DNA of 26,130 bases from assembly GCA_035547915.1 (NCBI GenBank), contig DASZTS010000070.1, forward strand, positions 1-26,130, in the 5' to 3' direction. Below, in pieces: positions 6,676 to 15,140 of the stretch (the first letter of the stretch is position 1; each line of letters opens with the position of its first letter). The position numbers and the translations under genes were made by a program. The notes beneath the pieces were generated by a model, which was not told the DNA's origin, did not search any database, and worked only from the letters and a program-made list of their open reading frames with translations. The DNA is from DASSFG01 sp035547915. GTDB lineage: Bacteria; Planctomycetota; Planctomycetia; Pirellulales; JAICIG01.

Positions 6676-7122
6676 TCAGGATTTGACTTCGACGCGCCTC
6701 GGTTTTGCCTCCTCCGCCTTCGGAACCAGGACCTTGAGTACACCTTCCTTGTACTCGGCCGCGATCTTCTCGGCATTCACTTTGCCGGGGAGCGGAACCA
6801 CTCGGCGGAATTCACCGTAGCTGCGCTCGATCCGATGGAAGGTTTTCCCTTTCTCCTCTTTCTCTTCCTTCTTCTCGCCACTGACCCACAGTTCGCCGTT
6901 CTTCAACTCGACCTTGAACTCTTCCGGCTTCATGCCCGGCAGTTCGGTCGTCACTTCATACGCCGTCTCCGTCTCGGCTACGTTCACTCCCGGAACGAAT
7001 CCAAGCAGCCACCGTCCATCTTCTGGGTTGAAAAACCTTTCCATCAGGTTCTCCATTTCCCTCTCAAAGCGGACGAGAGGCCGAGGAAGCCGTTCTCCAC
7101 GGGGAACCAATGTTCCAAACAT
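6676..7122 (-). CDS. Hsp20/alpha-crystallin family small heat-shock protein
   Basis: The 148-residue chaperone holds unfolded proteins in an ATP-independent way. The alpha-crystallin domain (about 46-136) starts with VPGVNVAETETAYEV, continues through ELPGMKPEEFKVEL, a charged Lys/Glu-rich loop (83-93) and SYGEFRRVVPLP, and ends with the G-V-L-K-V-L-V-P-K strand. A short C-terminal V-E-V could act as the oligomerisation motif. AGGAGG lies 6 bases before the ATG, an excellent ribosome site, which suggests strong expression. It has its own terminator downstream and no co-transcribed partner. Upstream, about 7235-7260, is an AT-rich tract; no clear heat-shock promoter was recognised. Confidence 0.97.
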   Translation of the reverse strand: MFGTLVPRGERLPRPLVRFEREMENLMERFFNPEDGRWLLGFVPGVNVAETETAYEVTTELPGMKPEEFKVELKNGELWVSGEKKEEKEEKGKTFHRIERSYGEFRRVVPLPGKVNAEKIAAEYKEGVLKVLVPKAEEAKPRRVEVKS

Positions 7123-7514
7123 AACACACCTCCTCGAATCGCGAGCTTACTCTTCGAAACTCTCTCGGCCGGACCACTGTGGCCAGCCTCACTTTCCGCT
7201 TTTAATACGTTCTCCGAGTCGGCGCAGGTTGCACCAAGAAATAAAAAATATTTCCCGAACACTTTCGTGTCACCGGAGCGTAAGAGAAGATGGAGACCGG
7301 AGAGATGAGGCCGGTGAGGCGGCAGGGCAAAGGTGGCCGACAGGTACTGGGACGAAAGAAAAGGAGCCGGCTCTTCAATAGAGAACTTTAACAAGAGGGA
7401 GCCTCGCGAGCGGAGAGTCAAGCTTCGCATTCTACGTGGCGCATGCGGGCAAAGCGCATCCTTTGATCGGGGAAACGGCGACTTTCACGCTTACGAGGCT
7501 CGGGGCCAGTGGTA
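7123..7514. other. Intergenic region between divergent hsp20 and the sigma-factor unit
   Basis: No credible protein gene was found. The part near hsp20 contains its Shine-Dalgarno sequence, an A+T-rich stretch around 7235-7260 and a short imperfect repeat ACAC-TTTC-GTGT (about 7262-7273). The part from about 7430 is GC-rich and ends at the intrinsic terminator at 7515-7537, so a short plus-strand transcript is possible. I compared it by eye with common riboswitch classes (c-di-GMP, TPP, cobalamin, fluoride, guanidine) and found no convincing match. Confidence 0.5.
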
Positions 7515-7537
7515 GCCGCAGCAATGCGGCTTTTTTT
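7515..7537 (+). terminator. Intrinsic terminator in the sigma-factor leader
   Basis: A perfect 6-base stem (GCCGCA / TGCGGC) with a GNRA-type GCAA loop is followed by seven T (7531-7537). It lies 199 bases before the sigma-factor start with no gene ending just upstream. It therefore either ends a small RNA or acts as an attenuator for the sigma-factor transcript. Confidence 0.85.
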
Positions 7538-7736
7538 GATGGCCTTGTGCGTTCGGGCGCGCAGCCTGGGCCATAGGGCTCACGGGTGAAGGTTGTCCGC
7601 CGCGGGAAAAGGCCCTGTTCCCGCTCTCGGCCAGAGCGGCACGGAAGGTGCCTTCCAGATGAACGCTCAAGAGCGGGCATGTGCCCCGGCGCCCGTGATG
7701 GGACGGAACCAATAAGTCCGGGCCGAGGAAACGATC

Positions 7737-8354
7737 ATGGCCATCACAACCGACGCGGCACAGTCGCTCGACCTTCCCTCCCAACCGAATCTACTGACAG
7801 ACGAAGCATTGCTCGTCCGCTATCGCGATGGAGGGGATGAGAACGCGTTCCGCGAATTGATCTGCCGGTGTGAGCTACCGTTGTCGCACTATCTCAGGCG
7901 GTATCTGCACGACGGCAACCAAGTCGATGAAGTAGTGCAGGCTACCTTCCTGAAGCTGGCGCAGCACAGCGATCGCTTTTTGCCCGATCACCGCGTGCGC
8001 CCGTGGCTCTATACCATCGCGACTCATCTGGCGATCGATGCGTTGCGCGCTGCCGGCCGGCATCGCACCGTCAGCCTCAATGTCGAACATGCCGACGACG
8101 CCACGCTCGGTGATCTCCTCGTCGATCACCACGACGCCCCTTCGGCACACGCCGAAGAAGAGGAGCGCAGCCAGTGGCTGCATGGTGCGGTCGACGAGTT
8201 GCCCGCTCGCCTTCGTGAGCCGTTGAAGTTGGTTTACTTCGATGGGCTGGAATACGCCGCGGCAGCGCGTCGGCTAGGCATACCGCTGGGCACGTTGAAG
8301 TCGCGACTGCACGAGTCGCTCCTGAAGCTGAACCAGCACTGGGCTCAAAGCTAA
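7737..8354 (+). CDS. ECF-type RNA polymerase sigma factor
   Basis: The 205-residue sigma-70 family protein has region 2 (about 40-105: an LPLSHYLRRYLHD helix, the DEVVQATFLKLAQ core-binding helix and the RPWLYTIATHLAIDALR segment). An acidic linker follows, then region 4 (about 150-200: LPARLREPLKLVYFDGLEY and the recognition helix-turn-helix AAAARRLGIPLGTLKSRLHESL). GAGGA stands 7 bases before the ATG. No anti-sigma gene with a zinc-finger or membrane segment follows; the next gene is an MFS transporter after a 180-base gap, so control may be at the long leader and its terminator. The promoter it recognises is unknown. Confidence 0.95.
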   Translation: MAITTDAAQSLDLPSQPNLLTDEALLVRYRDGGDENAFRELICRCELPLSHYLRRYLHDGNQVDEVVQATFLKLAQHSDRFLPDHRVRPWLYTIATHLAIDALRAAGRHRTVSLNVEHADDATLGDLLVDHHDAPSAHAEEEERSQWLHGAVDELPARLREPLKLVYFDGLEYAAAARRLGIPLGTLKSRLHESLLKLNQHWAQS

Positions 8355-8534
8355 GGTCAATCCACTAGCGGAGGCAGCGCCAACCGCCGGATCAACATCG
8401 CCGAGCCCGCGGCCGTGCCTGCTCGTCAACGGACGATCTGCTCGACCAAAGAGCCAACCGGTGGGTACACATGAATCAAAGTCGTGTGTCGCTTATGATG
8501 TGTGTCCTGGTACACAACCGGCCGTGGAGGCTCA

Positions 8535-9815
8535 TTGACGTTGCAAACTGCTGAACGATCGCCTTCGCGGGAAACCGCCCATCGCTCGGTTGCCTTGCTG
8601 CTGGCCCTGAACCTCCTCAACTACATCGACCGCCTTGTGTTGGCGGCTGTGCTGCCGGCCATTCAGGCCGAGTTCTTCTTGGCCGACGGCACTAAGGCGC
8701 GGGGGTTGATGGGCACTTTGTCGACGGCCTTCCTCGTGTCTTATATGGTCGGGGCGCCTATCTTTGGACGGCTAGCCGATGTCATGCCACGCTGGAAACT
8801 GATCGGGCTGGCGGTCGTTGGCTGGAGCCTCGCTTCCGGCGCGTCGGGGCTCGCCGGTTCATTTACGGGCCTTTTGATCACGCGGCTCTTGGTCGGTATC
8901 GGCGAGGCCGCTTATGGCCCGGCCGCTCCTACGGTATTGGCCGATCTCTTTCCCGCCGAACGCCGCGGACAGGTGCTGGCCTGGTTCTATATGGCGATCC
9001 CGGTCGGCAGTGCGCTCGGCTACGCCCTGGGTGGTTTCATGGCCGCGCACTGGCACTGGCGGTGGGCGTTTTACTTGGTAGTGGTACCGGGGCTCCTCTT
9101 AGGCGTTGCCTGCTTTTTTATGCCCGAGCCGTTGCGCGACGGGGCTAACAGACAATCAGACGTCGGGCGCTCCGCGCGCTGGGCCGACTACCTGTTGCTC
9201 CTTCGCACACCGTCGTATGTTTTCGATACGCTCGGCATGACCGCGCTCACATTTGCCGTCGGCGGCGTAGCCTATTGGATGCCCGACTACATCCATGTTT
9301 TCCGAGGAGAACCGGGCCTGGAGAGGGTGAACCTGATTTTCGGCGCGATCACGGTTGTGTCGGGTATTTCGGCGACACTTCTGGGAGGTTGGGCTGGCGA
9401 TCGACTTGTGCATCGCCTGCCGGGCGCATACTTCCTGGTGTCGGGCGTCGCCATGCTGTTTGCCTTCCCATGCTTTCAATTGGCGCTCGCAGTCCCGTTT
9501 CCCTGGTGTTGGGCATTCGTCTTCCTGGCCGAATTCTGCCTGTTTTTCAACACCGGACCGACCAACACGATCATCGCGAACGTGACGCACCCGTCGGTCC
9601 GCGCTACCGCCTTTGCCCTCAACATTCTAATCATTCATCTCCTGGGCGACGCGGTTTCTCCACCTTTGATCGGTTGGCTGTCGGACCGGTTCAATGGCGA
9701 CATGAACGTTGGATTCTCGGCGGTCTCCGCCGCAATTGTGGTGGGCGCCGTCTTTTGGCTCCGGGGCGCTCGCTACCTTGGCCGCGATACGGCGCTGGCA
9801 GCGGGTTGTCGTTAA
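8535..9815 (+). CDS. MFS transporter, spinster-like
   Basis: The protein has about 427 residues and about 12 hydrophobic helices in two halves. The N-terminal NYIDRLVLAAVLPAIQ segment and the loop 2-3 motif GRLADVMPRWKLIG are typical of the major facilitator superfamily, and the layout resembles spinster-type carriers. The first helix follows a short polar tail. A GTG at 8502 gives 11 more residues, but GGAGG (8526-8530) lies just before TTG codons at 8535 and 8541, so a TTG start is preferred; the exact start is uncertain. Substrate cannot be told from sequence. A TATGAT hexamer at 8494-8499 could be a -10 element. The gene converges with the slipin gene 5 bases away. Confidence 0.9.
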   Translation: MTLQTAERSPSRETAHRSVALLLALNLLNYIDRLVLAAVLPAIQAEFFLADGTKARGLMGTLSTAFLVSYMVGAPIFGRLADVMPRWKLIGLAVVGWSLASGASGLAGSFTGLLITRLLVGIGEAAYGPAAPTVLADLFPAERRGQVLAWFYMAIPVGSALGYALGGFMAAHWHWRWAFYLVVVPGLLLGVACFFMPEPLRDGANRQSDVGRSARWADYLLLLRTPSYVFDTLGMTALTFAVGGVAYWMPDYIHVFRGEPGLERVNLIFGAITVVSGISATLLGGWAGDRLVHRLPGAYFLVSGVAMLFAFPCFQLALAVPFPWCWAFVFLAEFCLFFNTGPTNTIIANVTHPSVRATAFALNILIIHLLGDAVSPPLIGWLSDRFNGDMNVGFSAVSAAIVVGAVFWLRGARYLGRDTALAAGCR

Positions 9816-9830
9816 TTGCTCTAACGCAAT
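9815..9830. terminator. Short inverted repeat between convergent genes
   Basis: ATTGC and GCAAT form a 5-base stem across the 5-base gap between the convergent MFS and slipin stops. It has no T tract, so it is a weak candidate for a shared terminator. Confidence 0.25.
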
Positions 9831-10714
9831 GAGGCCGGCTCGTTCAAGATTGCGACGTGACCGTTCGCGTCGCCATGGTTTCGGGCAAGGGCATGGATGG
9901 CGTCCATGACGTCGATCGGCACCGCCAGCACTACGGTATTCGATGCGGTCGGCCCCAACCCATCGATGGTTTGCAAGGTCCGGAGTTGCATTGCACCAGG
10001 GCTGCCGGCCATGGTCTTGGCGGCCAGCGCCAGGTTCGAGGCGGCTTCGCGGTCGCCTTCGGCTTTGGTAATGGTCGCTCGCTTCTCGCGCTCGGCCGAG
10101 GCCTGTCGCGCCATCATCTTCTTCAGTTCTTCCGGCATATCGATGTCTTGGATACGAATGCCCGTGACTTCCAGGCCCCACCCTTCGATATCTTTCTCGA
10201 CATTCGCTTCGATCGCCTTACCGATGGCCTCGCGCTCGACGAGAAGTTGATCGAGCGTCATCTGGCCGATGACGTCGCGCAGAGAAGTCTGGGCGTACTG
10301 CGAGATGGCATAACGATAGTCTTGGACCTTCACGATGGCGTCGGCAACGTTATCGACCTTGAAGAACAGCACGCCGTTGATTTTCACCGGCACATTGTCC
10401 TTGGTGATGACCTGCTGTGTGGGGATGTCAGTGGCACGGATGCGGATGTCGACCTTGCGCACCTGGTCGATGAGCGGAAGGATACAAAACAGGCCCGGCC
10501 CGCGAGTGCCATGGTATTTGCCCAATCGAAATACAAGAGCGTTTTCCCACTGGGCAGCCAACCTTACGCTCGACGAAGCAATTACGGCGACCGGCAACCA
10601 AATTACGGCAAAGCCGACCGCCAGCGGCAAGCTTTCGCGTGCGATGACCAGGCCCGTCAAGCCGCCAACGATGACTAAGCCGGTGAACACCAGGCTCGAG
10701 ATGTAATTGATCAC
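9821..10714 (-). CDS. Slipin/stomatin-like SPFH (band 7) membrane protein
   Basis: The 297-residue protein has two N-terminal hydrophobic stretches (about 5-25 and 30-48), followed by an SPFH domain starting at WENALVFRLGKYHGTRGPGLF and including RATDIPTQQVITKDNVPV, SLRDVIGQMTLDQLL, and the IRIQDIDMPEELKKMMARQASAEREKRA coiled segment. Such proteins form oligomers on the inner membrane and organise membrane domains or protease partners. The usual NfeD partner protease is not present in this window. Its GTG start overlaps the TGA of the cytidylate-kinase-like gene (GTGA), indicating translational coupling. The C-terminal 60 residues vary from typical slipins and have no recognisable motif. Confidence 0.94.
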   Translation of the reverse strand: MINYISSLVFTGLVIVGGLTGLVIARESLPLAVGFAVIWLPVAVIASSSVRLAAQWENALVFRLGKYHGTRGPGLFCILPLIDQVRKVDIRIRATDIPTQQVITKDNVPVKINGVLFFKVDNVADAIVKVQDYRYAISQYAQTSLRDVIGQMTLDQLLVEREAIGKAIEANVEKDIEGWGLEVTGIRIQDIDMPEELKKMMARQASAEREKRATITKAEGDREAASNLALAAKTMAGSPGAMQLRTLQTIDGLGPTASNTVVLAVPIDVMDAIHALARNHGDANGHVAILNEPASLR

Positions 10715-11442
10715 GTCACTTGCTCCGAGACCGGTTTCTGGAGCTGGTGCAACGCGGTGATAATCATCTGTGCCGATTCGCTGATCGAGAATCGCGACGT
10801 ATTGATGATGAGGTCGTACTCGTGCGGGTCGCCGACCTGGTGGTGCAAATAGTCTTTGACAAACCCTTCACGATGCGCGTCGGTTTCACGCACATGCGCG
10901 AGAGCCGCGGCCTTGGATAGATTCAGCCGCTGGCGCGTGCGCTCCGTGCGATCTTCAAGCGATGCCACGAGCCGCACCCGTAACGACGACGCGCGCGGGA
11001 CAAGGCTTGTCGAGCCACGTCCCACGATTACGCAATTGCCATGCGACGCCAAGGCCAGCATTGTCTCGGCGAGATACCGCGCATAGCCGGCTCCGCTCAT
11101 AAACCCGACACCCGAGAGCGACTCCAGCGTCTCGACCAGCCAATGCGATCGTTTCTCGTCGAGGCTTTCCAGCAGTTCGCTGCGCAGCCCAGTCTCCTCG
11201 GCGATGCGCTCCAGCAATTCGCGGTCGTACACCGGCCATTCGAGCAGCCGCCCTAGCTCGCGGGCCACCGCCGCGCCGCCCGCACCACTCTCGCGGCTAA
11301 GAGTGATCGTATAGGTGGCTGTTGTCGGCTTACGTTGCGCCGTGGCGATGTGCGATGTGTCGCCGGAGTCGGGACTGCGCCAATGTTCGCGGGCACGCAG
11401 CATCGCTTCACCCATAAGTTCGGAAGAGTTCTTGATGGCCAT
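10711..11442 (-). CDS. Cytidylate kinase-like family protein
   Basis: The 243-residue protein has a P-loop-type segment near residues 47-60 (TLSRESGAGGAAVA), followed by ARELGRLLEWPVYDRELLERIAEE, as in the cytidylate-kinase-like family related to Cmk. Further on are GNCVIVGRGS and RVRLVASLEDRTERTRQR, matching the NMP-kinase core and lid region. The first 40 residues are a polar extension. The P-loop has A in place of the usual Lys/Thr environment, so phosphotransfer to CMP is not assured; such proteins lie in stress loci without a proven substrate. AGGAG lies 8 bases before the ATG. It is translationally coupled to the slipin gene downstream, suggesting joint work at the membrane; this is an inference. 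Confidence 0.85.
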   Translation of the reverse strand: MAIKNSSELMGEAMLRAREHWRSPDSGDTSHIATAQRKPTTATYTITLSRESGAGGAAVARELGRLLEWPVYDRELLERIAEETGLRSELLESLDEKRSHWLVETLESLSGVGFMSGAGYARYLAETMLALASHGNCVIVGRGSTSLVPRASSLRVRLVASLEDRTERTRQRLNLSKAAALAHVRETDAHREGFVKDYLHHQVGDPHEYDLIINTSRFSISESAQMIITALHQLQKPVSEQVT

Positions 11443-11653
11443 CGAGAGGGCTCCTGATTAAGGCAAATACTTCGGTCATCGCTTGATAATTGTTCGAGCG
11501 GCCGACGCATGATGCAGTATCGATGCCGGGCGTCCCCATTCCGTCAGCTGCCCCCGCCATCGTTGAAGGTTGCTGCTTTTTGAGGCTCGATTCCGCAGAT
11601 TGTCTCCGGGCTGGCGAGTCAGTGCGTGTTCATGGCGCGCCGAGTCGCACAGT

Positions 11654-12517
11654 TCAGCGCGACGAACTGAAGCGCGCGTTGACGAGCTCCAAGACCTGCC
11701 GTGTGATTTCCGTTTGGCGTTCGCGCTGTGCCAAGCTGGCGAGCGACTGAGCCATCCGCTCAGTGTTGTGGGTTGCCCCGTCCATGGCGATGAGCCGGCT
11801 CGCCTGCTCGCTGGCATACGATTCAGTGGCGATGCGGTACAGGGTGATCAAGGCGAACTCGCCGATGAGGCCCCGAGCCAATTCCTGCGGCGCGAGGTAC
11901 CGCTGGTAAGGGTGTGGTTCGAGTGGCAACACGGTCGCTCGCAGATCGTCGATGGAAGTAGGTAGGAGCGTTTCTTCCGTGGCAATTTGCTCGGTCACCG
12001 ATTGGTAGCGGCTGTAAATGACCCGCAGCACGCCCAGTTTGCCCGTCCCCAGCCGCTGGCCGACCAATTGCGCCAGCCGCTTGACCAGATCGCGTACGCC
12101 CTGCAACGTGGTGGCCGCGGGTTCGACACGGTTTGGCACGATGCCGACGGCCTTGAGCGGGCGGCGGCCGCGCTGTCCGACGACGACCAGATATGGCTCG
12201 TTCACCCCGGATAACTGCGGCCAACGCTTCTCGGTCAGTGCCAGGACGTTTTCATTGAACGGACCGCAGAGCGGCTGTTCGCTGGTCATGACCAGCAGCG
12301 TCGACCGTCCACGGTCGGGAAATGCGAGATCCACCTCCGGCGAATCGCGTAGCACAATCGCCAAGCCGCGACGGACAACCTCCTCATAGTGGCGTGCCGC
12401 TGCCAAAGCCCGTTGGGCGCTTTGGATACGGCCGGCGGCAATCGCGCGCATGGCACTGACAATATCGTGAATCGTGTCGACGGCCTGGAGCCGCCGCGTG
12501 GTCTGTTCGAGCGTCAT
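11654..12517 (-). CDS. atpG: N-ATPase gamma subunit (central stalk)
   Basis: The gamma subunit is the rotor shaft of the F1 part. The 287-residue sequence has the N-terminal helix (RLQAVDTIHDIVSAMRAIAAGRI), the Rossmann-like middle with SEQPLCGPFNENV, and the C-terminal helix (SEQASRLIAMDGATHNTERM) that enters the catalytic hexamer. GAGGG lies 4 bases before the ATG. It is the last gene of the N-ATPase operon, 80 bases after atpA, the only non-overlapping junction besides the start of atpE. The sequence is divergent from housekeeping gamma subunits, as usual in N-ATPases. About 210 bases without a gene separate it from the cytidylate-kinase-like gene. Confidence 0.94.
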   Translation of the reverse strand: MTLEQTTRRLQAVDTIHDIVSAMRAIAAGRIQSAQRALAAARHYEEVVRRGLAIVLRDSPEVDLAFPDRGRSTLLVMTSEQPLCGPFNENVLALTEKRWPQLSGVNEPYLVVVGQRGRRPLKAVGIVPNRVEPAATTLQGVRDLVKRLAQLVGQRLGTGKLGVLRVIYSRYQSVTEQIATEETLLPTSIDDLRATVLPLEPHPYQRYLAPQELARGLIGEFALITLYRIATESYASEQASRLIAMDGATHNTERMAQSLASLAQRERQTEITRQVLELVNARFSSSR

Positions 12518-12597
12518 CTTTCCCTCAATCGATGGTTAAGCCGCACGGCGATCGGATACGTAGTTGCCATATCTTGCAGCCTTCTTTCGCGCAAGCC

Positions 12598-14118
12598 TCA
12601 GCACGGCTCCTGGCACGTGAAACCTTGCAGACACGCTTCCATTGCCGCCCGTAGCCGCTGTTCGTCCACAGGGCACAGGTCGTCATTCTTTTCGATGCGG
12701 TCCAGGAGCGGGGCGTCTGCTTCCACTAGGCGAGCACCGAGCCGCTCGAGATAGGACGTGACCTGTTCGACGGGCAGCGGATCGAGCACACCCTCGCGAA
12801 CCGCGACCAGCGCGGCCGCCTCGAGCGCCACTCGCTGAGGCTTCAGTCGCGGTTGTTTCAAGCACTCTCGCAGCCGGCGTCCGCGGCGCAACCGTTGGCG
12901 CGTCTCGGGTTCGAGCTCTGCCCCGAAGCGCGTAAACGTTTCCAGTTCGTGTAGTTGGGCGTAGAGCAATCGCAGATCACCGGCCAGCCGTCGCAGCACG
13001 GCGGGCTGCGCCTTTCCGCCGACGCGTGACACACTCAGGCCGACGTCGATCGCCGGTCGCTGCCCTTCGTTGAAGAGGCGGGTGTCGAGATACAACTGGC
13101 CGTCGGTGATCGAAATCAGGTTGGTCGGAATGAAACCCGAGATGTGTCCCGCCTGCGTCGAGGCGATCGGCAAGGCGGTCAGACTCCCGCCTCCCAACCG
13201 GTCGTGCAACTGTGTGGCTCTTTCGAGCAACCGGGCGTGCAGGTAGAAGACATCTGGCGGATACGCTTCGCGGCCGGGCGGGCGGCCCAACAACAATGAC
13301 ACGCGGCGGTAAGCGTCGGCGTGCTTCGTCAGGTCGTCGTAGACCACCAGCACGTCGCACCCCTGGTGCATAAAATACTCGCCGATGGTGCAAGCGGTAT
13401 ACGGTGCCAAATACTGATGCCCGGGCGGCGAATCAGCCTCGGCAGCCACCACGACCGTTTGAGCCATCGCGTTGTGCTGCTTCAGTTCGTTGAGCACCGC
13501 GGTTACTGCCGTCTTTCGCTGGCCGATGGCGGCGTAGACGCACAGTACACCGCCGCCGCGCTGTGCGAGAATGGCGTCGATGGACAAGGCAGTTTTTCCC
13601 GTTCCGCGATCGCCGAGGATCAGCTCGCGCTGACCGCAGCCGAGCGGAAGCAGGGCGTCGATGACCTTGGTGCCCGTGTGCAATGGCCGTGAGACGGGCA
13701 AGCGGTCGGCGATGTGGGGTGCCTCGCGGTCGACCGGCCAGATGGTATCAGAGGTCGGCATCGGTCCCCCGTCGAGCGGCCGGCCGAGCGCGTCGATGAC
13801 GCGGCCCAAGAGCACGTCACCCACGGTCACACTCGCTACGCGGCCCGTAGGCCGCAACTCATCGCCCGCCGAAACGTGCTGAGAAGGGTCGAGAAACAAG
13901 GCGCCGATTTCGCGCCGTTGGATGTCGAACGCCAGTGCCGTCAGCCCGTTGGCATGCGACAGCAGCTCACCGTAGCGCGTCGACGGTGCGCCGCGGACGT
14001 AGGCCACACCGTCGCCCACGCGCGTGATCCAGCCAAGTTCCCTGTGGCCGACGTTCCACTTCGCTTCTGCCAAGCGAGCGCGAACCCCGTCCAGAAGATA
14101 GTCCTTCGTTTCAGACAT
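12598..14118 (-). CDS. atpA: N-ATPase alpha subunit (non-catalytic nucleotide-binding)
   Basis: The 506-residue F1 alpha subunit contains the Walker A GDRGTGKT (169-176; the usual third-to-fourth position Gln is Gly), the DALLPLGCGQRELILGD lead-in, DSPPGHQYLAPYTACTIGEYF, the Walker B region VLVVYDDLTKHADAYR and the arginine-finger segment GLSVSRVGGKAQ. The true start is ATG 14118: the reading frame extends further, but this Met begins the conserved N-terminus and overlaps the atpF stop by 8 bases. The C-terminal domain (about 380-500) is Arg-rich and diverged from housekeeping copies. Together with atpD it forms the alpha3-beta3 head. Confidence 0.97.
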   Translation of the reverse strand: MSETKDYLLDGVRARLAEAKWNVGHRELGWITRVGDGVAYVRGAPSTRYGELLSHANGLTALAFDIQRREIGALFLDPSQHVSAGDELRPTGRVASVTVGDVLLGRVIDALGRPLDGGPMPTSDTIWPVDREAPHIADRLPVSRPLHTGTKVIDALLPLGCGQRELILGDRGTGKTALSIDAILAQRGGGVLCVYAAIGQRKTAVTAVLNELKQHNAMAQTVVVAAEADSPPGHQYLAPYTACTIGEYFMHQGCDVLVVYDDLTKHADAYRRVSLLLGRPPGREAYPPDVFYLHARLLERATQLHDRLGGGSLTALPIASTQAGHISGFIPTNLISITDGQLYLDTRLFNEGQRPAIDVGLSVSRVGGKAQPAVLRRLAGDLRLLYAQLHELETFTRFGAELEPETRQRLRRGRRLRECLKQPRLKPQRVALEAAALVAVREGVLDPLPVEQVTSYLERLGARLVEADAPLLDRIEKNDDLCPVDEQRLRAAMEACLQGFTCQEPC

Positions 14119-14866
14119 GGACGGCCTCCCGCTGATCCTCTGCGAGGATGTTTTGAAGCGGACCCCGTAGCGAGGCGTCCCAAAGATGCCCGCCCAACTG
14201 CAAACAGACCCCGCTGATGAGCGCCGGCTTCGATTTGATCTGGATCGTGACTTGCTGGCCGACAACGTTGGCCACGGCGGCCGCGATCCGGTCGACGTTC
14301 TGTTGGTCCAGCTCCTCGGCAGTCTCGATCACGGCGGGTTCGTCTTCCGTCCACGCCATGCGCACCTTTCGTCGCTCGGTGGACGATTCCACCTCGAGCT
14401 CTGTGACCAGCCGCGACACGAGCTGCGAGTGCAACGAGCGGTCGGCCGATTGCCGTAAAAAGCGGTCAGCCAGGTCGACCGCGAGACCAACCAGTTGCTG
14501 ACGCGCAGCGGACAGCCCCTGGTCGCGTTCATGCGCTAGCTGGCGGCGCAGATCTTCTGCCTGCTCCCGGGCGTGGCGCCGAGCGTCGTCGAGCAGTCGC
14601 TGCGCCTCGGCCTCCGCCTGGCGGTGGGCCTCGCGCACCAGCTCCTCGCGGCGACTCTCGGCTTCGCGGCGCTCCGATTCCAATCGGGCCTGCAGCGCCG
14701 CGGCGTCGCGCTGGGCCTGTCCGGCCTCGGCTTGGGCCTGCTCGGTCGCTTGCCGGCGCCGGTCGATCGCCTCGTGCAACGGCCGATAGAGCACGCGGTG
14801 TAGCACGAAGGCCACCACCACGAAATTGAACATCTCGAACAGGAAGGTCCAGAATTGAACGTTCAT
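14111..14866 (-). CDS. atpF: N-ATPase b subunit with delta-like C-terminal region
   Basis: The peripheral-stalk subunit has 251 residues, well above the usual 150-170. It starts with one membrane helix (about 4-22, VQFWTFLFEMFNFVVVAF), then a long Gln/Glu/Arg/Ala-rich coiled coil (30-140). The tail (about 145-240) resembles the delta subunit: an SRLVTELEVE helix followed by PALISGVCLQLGGHLWDASLRGPLQ, like the delta C-terminal G-G-x-x-x-x-x-x-x-x-x-D-x-S-x-x-x-x-L pattern. No separate atpH is present, so this protein probably serves as both b and delta. The ATG overlaps the atpE stop (ATGA) and the stop overlaps the atpA start by 8 bases. Confidence 0.93.
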   Translation of the reverse strand: MNVQFWTFLFEMFNFVVVAFVLHRVLYRPLHEAIDRRRQATEQAQAEAGQAQRDAAALQARLESERREAESRREELVREAHRQAEAEAQRLLDDARRHAREQAEDLRRQLAHERDQGLSAARQQLVGLAVDLADRFLRQSADRSLHSQLVSRLVTELEVESSTERRKVRMAWTEDEPAVIETAEELDQQNVDRIAAAVANVVGQQVTIQIKSKPALISGVCLQLGGHLWDASLRGPLQNILAEDQREAVHV

Positions 14867-15129
14867 GGCGAGAAGTATTTGGCGAAGGGGTTGGCGAACA
14901 GGATGATGAGCGCGATCACCAGGCAATAGATTGCCAGCGACTCGATCATGGCCAGACCGACAAACAACACCCGGCTGATGCGATCGGAGGCGTCGGGTTG
15001 CCGGGCGATGGCGTGCAAGGCCGATATGATGGCGCGGCTCTGACCGATCGCCGGCCCGATCGAACCCAGCGTCGTGGTCAGCGCGGCTAGCAACATCGCC
15101 ACGAGCACAAAGATCGTATGCTTGTCCAT
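14863..15129 (-). CDS. atpE: N-ATPase c subunit (ring), Na+-type
   Basis: The 88-residue hairpin has two membrane helices (about 5-32 and 53-80) around the polar loop ARQPDASD. Relative to the Na+-ATPase c subunit of Ilyobacter tartaricus, the ion ligands are kept: Gln 30 (GQ in helix 1), Glu 63 and Ser 64 (MIESL), and Tyr 68; the Thr after the Ser is Leu here. This set predicts Na+ rather than H+ coupling. A longer start (ATG 15144) overlaps the atpB stop, but AAGGA lies 7 bases before the ATG at 15129, giving the conventional short N-terminus. Membrane location is certain; ion choice is a prediction. Confidence 0.95.
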   Translation of the reverse strand: MDKHTIFVLVAMLLAALTTTLGSIGPAIGQSRAIISALHAIARQPDASDRISRVLFVGLAMIESLAIYCLVIALIILFANPFAKYFSP

Positions 15130-15140
15130 GGGAAGTTCCT

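Noticed and set aside
6454..7308. 284-residue plus-strand frame
   Set aside because: It is antisense to Hsp20 and overlaps the ANTAR gene end; its composition is Arg/Pro-rich and shows no domain.
7439..7500. GGGCAAAGC...GGGGAAACGG segment as a c-di-GMP riboswitch
   Set aside because: Only the short GGCAAA element fits; the conserved second half and tetraloop receptor pattern are not present.
9857..10678. 273-residue plus-strand frame opposite the slipin
   Set aside because: It mirrors the slipin gene in antisense with no motif; typical for GC-rich shadows.
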